A DNA stretch of 64,000 nucleotides, from assembly GCF_002236105.1 (NCBI RefSeq), contig NZ_NIWU01000004.1:124001-188000 (forward strand), read 5' to 3'. The notes under the pieces were generated by a model that worked only from the letters and a program-made list of their open reading frames with translations, had not been told where the DNA came from and made no database searches. Below are positions 61,728 to 64,000 of the stretch, one piece after another (the stretch's first letter is position 1; the number at the start of each line of letters is the position of its first letter). The translations under genes were made by a program, and so were the position numbers. The DNA comes from Pseudomonas umsongensis. GTDB lineage: Bacteria > Pseudomonadota > Gammaproteobacteria > Pseudomonadales > Pseudomonadaceae.

Positions 61728-63005
61728 TTAGCGGTCAATTAAACGGCCTAATCCATCCAGCAACCGCTGCAACGCCCCCTGATTGGTGCGCATCACCTTC
61801 AACCCCGCCTCGGCCATCCGCTGCGCATCCCGCGGAAATTCGAACAGCCGCTGCACCGCCACCGCCAGCCCTTGTGCATCCTCAACCTCCTGCAATGCGC
61901 CGGCACTGCGTAACTGCGCGGCAATTTCAAGGAAGTTGAACAGGTGCGGGCCACTGAGCACCGGTTTGGCCAAAGCCGCCGGCTCAAGCAGGTTATGCCC
62001 GCCATTAGGCACCAGGCTGCCGCCAACGAATGCGCTGTCGGCCAGGGCGTAGAGAAACAACAGTTCGCCCATGGTGTCACCCAATAGCACCGACGTGGCG
62101 GCGGTGACCGCTTCTGCGCTGGAACGCCGCACCGTGGCAAAACCCTGCTGGCGGCACAGTTCGAATACCGCATTGAAACGCTCGGGATGGCGCGGCACCA
62201 GAATCAGCAAGGCGTCGGGATGGCTCGCCAGCAACTGGCGATGGGCCGCCAGTACCACCTCGTCTTCGCCATCATGGGTACTGGCGGCGATCCATACCGG
62301 GCGTTCCAGTGCCTGCCATTGCCCGCGCAACTCGGCGGCACGTTGCAACAGTTGCGGATCGATGGTCAGGTCGAACTTGATCGAGCCGGTGACCTCAACG
62401 GTTTCCGCCCGCGCACCCAACTCACGAAAACGCTGGGCCTCGGCCTCGGTCTGCACCGCGAACAGGCTCATCTCGCCCAACATCGGCCCGGTCAGCTTAC
62501 CGAAGCGGCCATAGCCCCTGGCCGAACGTTCAGACAGGCGAGCATTGGCCAGGGCCACGGGAATTCCCCGCCTGGCGCATTGATGGATATGGTTGGGCCA
62601 GAGCTCGGTTTCCATGATCACTGCCAGCTTCGGCCGGACCCGATCAAGAAAACGCTTGGCGGCGCATGGCAAGTCGTACGGCAAATAGCAGTGCTGGATG
62701 CGCGGTTCGTTGGCGAACAACGCCTGGATGCGCTCCGAGCCGGTCGGCGTCATGCAGGTCACGGTGATCGGCAGTTGTGGGTAACGCTGCAGCAAGGCCC
62801 GAATCATCGGCGCGGCGGCAATGCTTTCGCCCACAGACACCGCATGTACCCAGATCCCACCGGGCTTCATCGTCGGCATCCCGTAGGAGAAACGCTCGCC
62901 GATGCGCTTGGCATAGGCTGGTGCCTTGCGCGAGCGCAGCCACAGACGAATCGCCACCAATGGCAGCCCCAGGTAAAACAGCGCGGTGTAGAGAGTTCTA
63001 TTCAT
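61728..63005 (-). CDS. waaA: 3-deoxy-D-manno-octulosonic acid transferase
   Basis: 425 residues from the ATG at 63005 (MNRTLYTALFYLGLPLVAIR). The N-terminal hydrophobic segment anchors it to the inner membrane. Glycosyltransferase-N domain motifs VHAVSVGESIAAAPMI (Glu as catalytic base) and VIMETELWPNHIHQC, and in the C-terminal domain FVGGSLVPNGGHNLLEPAAL, identify Kdo transferase. It adds Kdo to lipid A precursor. It overlaps the LysR gene by eight bases, so the two may be one transcript; the last residues are RLIDR. Confidence 0.96.
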   Translation of the reverse strand: MNRTLYTALFYLGLPLVAIRLWLRSRKAPAYAKRIGERFSYGMPTMKPGGIWVHAVSVGESIAAAPMIRALLQRYPQLPITVTCMTPTGSERIQALFANEPRIQHCYLPYDLPCAAKRFLDRVRPKLAVIMETELWPNHIHQCARRGIPVALANARLSERSARGYGRFGKLTGPMLGEMSLFAVQTEAEAQRFRELGARAETVEVTGSIKFDLTIDPQLLQRAAELRGQWQALERPVWIAASTHDGEDEVVLAAHRQLLASHPDALLILVPRHPERFNAVFELCRQQGFATVRRSSAEAVTAATSVLLGDTMGELLFLYALADSAFVGGSLVPNGGHNLLEPAALAKPVLSGPHLFNFLEIAAQLRSAGALQEVEDAQGLAVAVQRLFEFPRDAQRMAEAGLKVMRTNQGALQRLLDGLGRLIDR

Positions 63006-63912
63006 GGCGGCGGAGTTTATCGGTTTTTTCACCGATAGCCTGCAAATGCACGGCAAAACGCTCCGCCAACCATCGAGCGGCCGGCCCGAGTGGCTCATCG
63101 CGGCGCCACACCAACTCAACCACCAAGGCCGGCGGGGTCCATTCGCTGGCCAATTCGACGATCAAGCCCTGGTATGCCGAGTACTGCACCACGTGCCGCG
63201 GCAGCCAGGCCCAGCCGAGGCCGCGTACCAGCCATTCGGCCATCACGTAAAAACTGTCGGCCCGCCAGACCTGCGGGCTGGCCGGTTCGCTGCCGGGGTA
63301 AATGCTGGACTGCGTGGACATCAGCAGCTGGCGATGCTGCGCCAGTTCCTGGCAATTCACTTCGGCCTTCGCCGCCAACGGATGCCCGACGCCACACACC
63401 GTGACCATCTCAACGCTGCCCAGCACCCGCCGTTCCAGGGCTTCAGGAATTTGATCGTGATAAAACAACAACCCCAGGTCGGCCCGCCGCTCCACCAGTT
63501 TGCGCGCCACATCGCCTTGGGCGGCGCTGGTCAGTTGCACTTCAAGGCTGGGAAATTTTTCCGCCAGGGCTTCAAAGCTTTCGATAACCGGCTGGTACGG
63601 CATGGCCTCGTCCTGTGCCAGGCGCAAGCGAGCTTCCTGGCCGCGCATCATCGCCAGCGCCCGGCCATTGAGGCGCTCGCATTGGCGCAGCACTTCACGC
63701 GCTTCTTCCAGCAAAGCGTTGCCGGCCTCGGTGAGTTTCGGCTGGCGACCGCTGCTGCGATCGAACAGGTTCACGCCCAGGTCTTCCTCCAGCAGTGCAA
63801 TCGCGCTGCTAACCGCCGACTGGGCTTTGCGCTGGTCCCGTGCCACGGCAGAAAACGAACGCTGCTCCGCCACACCGACGAAAAGCCGCAGTTGTTCAAG
63901 ATTCCATTGCAT
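62998..63912 (-). CDS. LysR-family transcriptional regulator
   Basis: 304 residues. A winged helix-turn-helix (LEQLRLFVGVAEQRSFSAVA then AQSAVSSAIALLEEDLGVNL) is followed by a LysR substrate-binding domain. Such regulators usually control a divergent neighbour; the end of the window here contains a possible start of one at 63975. The inducer is unknown. The eight-base overlap with waaA suggests co-transcription. Confidence 0.92.
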   Translation of the reverse strand: MQWNLEQLRLFVGVAEQRSFSAVARDQRKAQSAVSSAIALLEEDLGVNLFDRSSGRQPKLTEAGNALLEEAREVLRQCERLNGRALAMMRGQEARLRLAQDEAMPYQPVIESFEALAEKFPSLEVQLTSAAQGDVARKLVERRADLGLLFYHDQIPEALERRVLGSVEMVTVCGVGHPLAAKAEVNCQELAQHRQLLMSTQSSIYPGSEPASPQVWRADSFYVMAEWLVRGLGWAWLPRHVVQYSAYQGLIVELASEWTPPALVVELVWRRDEPLGPAARWLAERFAVHLQAIGEKTDKLRRHE

Positions 63913-63974
63913 AGGGCAAACCCATCTTCTGAACAGATAGGTAATGACTTTACCGCATCTGGAGAATCTCTAGA

Positions 63975-64000
63975 ATGCCGAACTCAGCAAGCAACACTTC
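63975..64000 (+). CDS. Possible start of a divergent gene (truncated by window)
   Basis: ATG at 63975, with GGAGAA about eight bases upstream, encodes MPNSASNT before the window ends. It lies 62 bases from the start of the LysR gene on the opposite strand, the usual place for a LysR target. The frame is too short to identify. Confidence 0.35.

Noticed and set aside
1..64000. CRISPR array
   Set aside because: No series of equal-length direct repeats with unique spacers is present; the repeats seen are palindromes in isolated copies.

Overview
The window looks like a chromosomal segment from a fluorescent-group Pseudomonas (P. fluorescens lineage). The evidence is gene order (amiB-mutL-miaA-hfq-hflX-hflK-hflC-hisZ-purA, rpsF-rpsR-DUF2232-rplI-dnaB, nudF-DUF1249-cpdA-yqiA-parE, rsgA/motB/motA), Pseudomonas-type protein sequences, and many intergenic palindromes of the 'TGTAGGAGC...' and 'TTCCCACGC...' kinds. 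No rRNA, phage, transposase or CRISPR array is visible. Most of the window is core genome.

Layout. 1-5262: end-truncated transglutaminase/DUF2126 gene and the radical SAM protein YgiQ. 5452-9061: replication/ribosomal operon (read right to left: rpsF, rpsR, a membrane protein, rplI, dnaB). 9365-12756: rnr and rlmB, overlapping by 4 nt. 12918-13379: two tandem tRNA-Leu(CAG) units, each with promoter and terminator. 13508-16139: Fe(3+) ABC uptake genes behind a possible Fur box, without an ATPase gene. 16238-18172: a chemoreceptor. 18324-31243: a long leftward series (nnr, tsaE, amiB, mutL, miaA, hfq, hflX, hflK, hflC, hisZ, purA). 31307-34857: queG, a TRIC-family channel protein, orn, rsgA.

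35056-36676 is the most interesting part: a compact three-gene unit with a 55-residue protein, a caspase-like protease and a TIR-domain protein. It sits between the core genes rsgA and motB. TIR plus caspase-like protease is the composition expected of an NAD-derived-signal abortive-infection defence system (Thoeris-like). The small ORF is an easily missed possible third component.

36806-45117: motAB, an HDOD protein, rhdA, psd, serB and a YtjB/AhpA-type membrane protein whose C-terminus resembles a degenerate nucleotide-cyclase fold. 45364-51946: PqiC-like lipoprotein, parC, retropepsin-like protease, phytase-like esterase, parE. 51990-55485: the nudF-DUF1249-cpdA-yqiA cluster, interrupted by an AT-rich orphan gene (52757-53350). 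55705-60023: DUF3298 lipoprotein, the NCS1 transporter cytX, thiC and a TPP riboswitch. 60221-64000: tolC, waaA, a LysR regulator, and possibly the first codons of a divergent gene.

Ten long palindromic intergenic elements fall into about six sequence families, mostly placed just after gene ends. All assignments come from reading the sequence; no database search was run.
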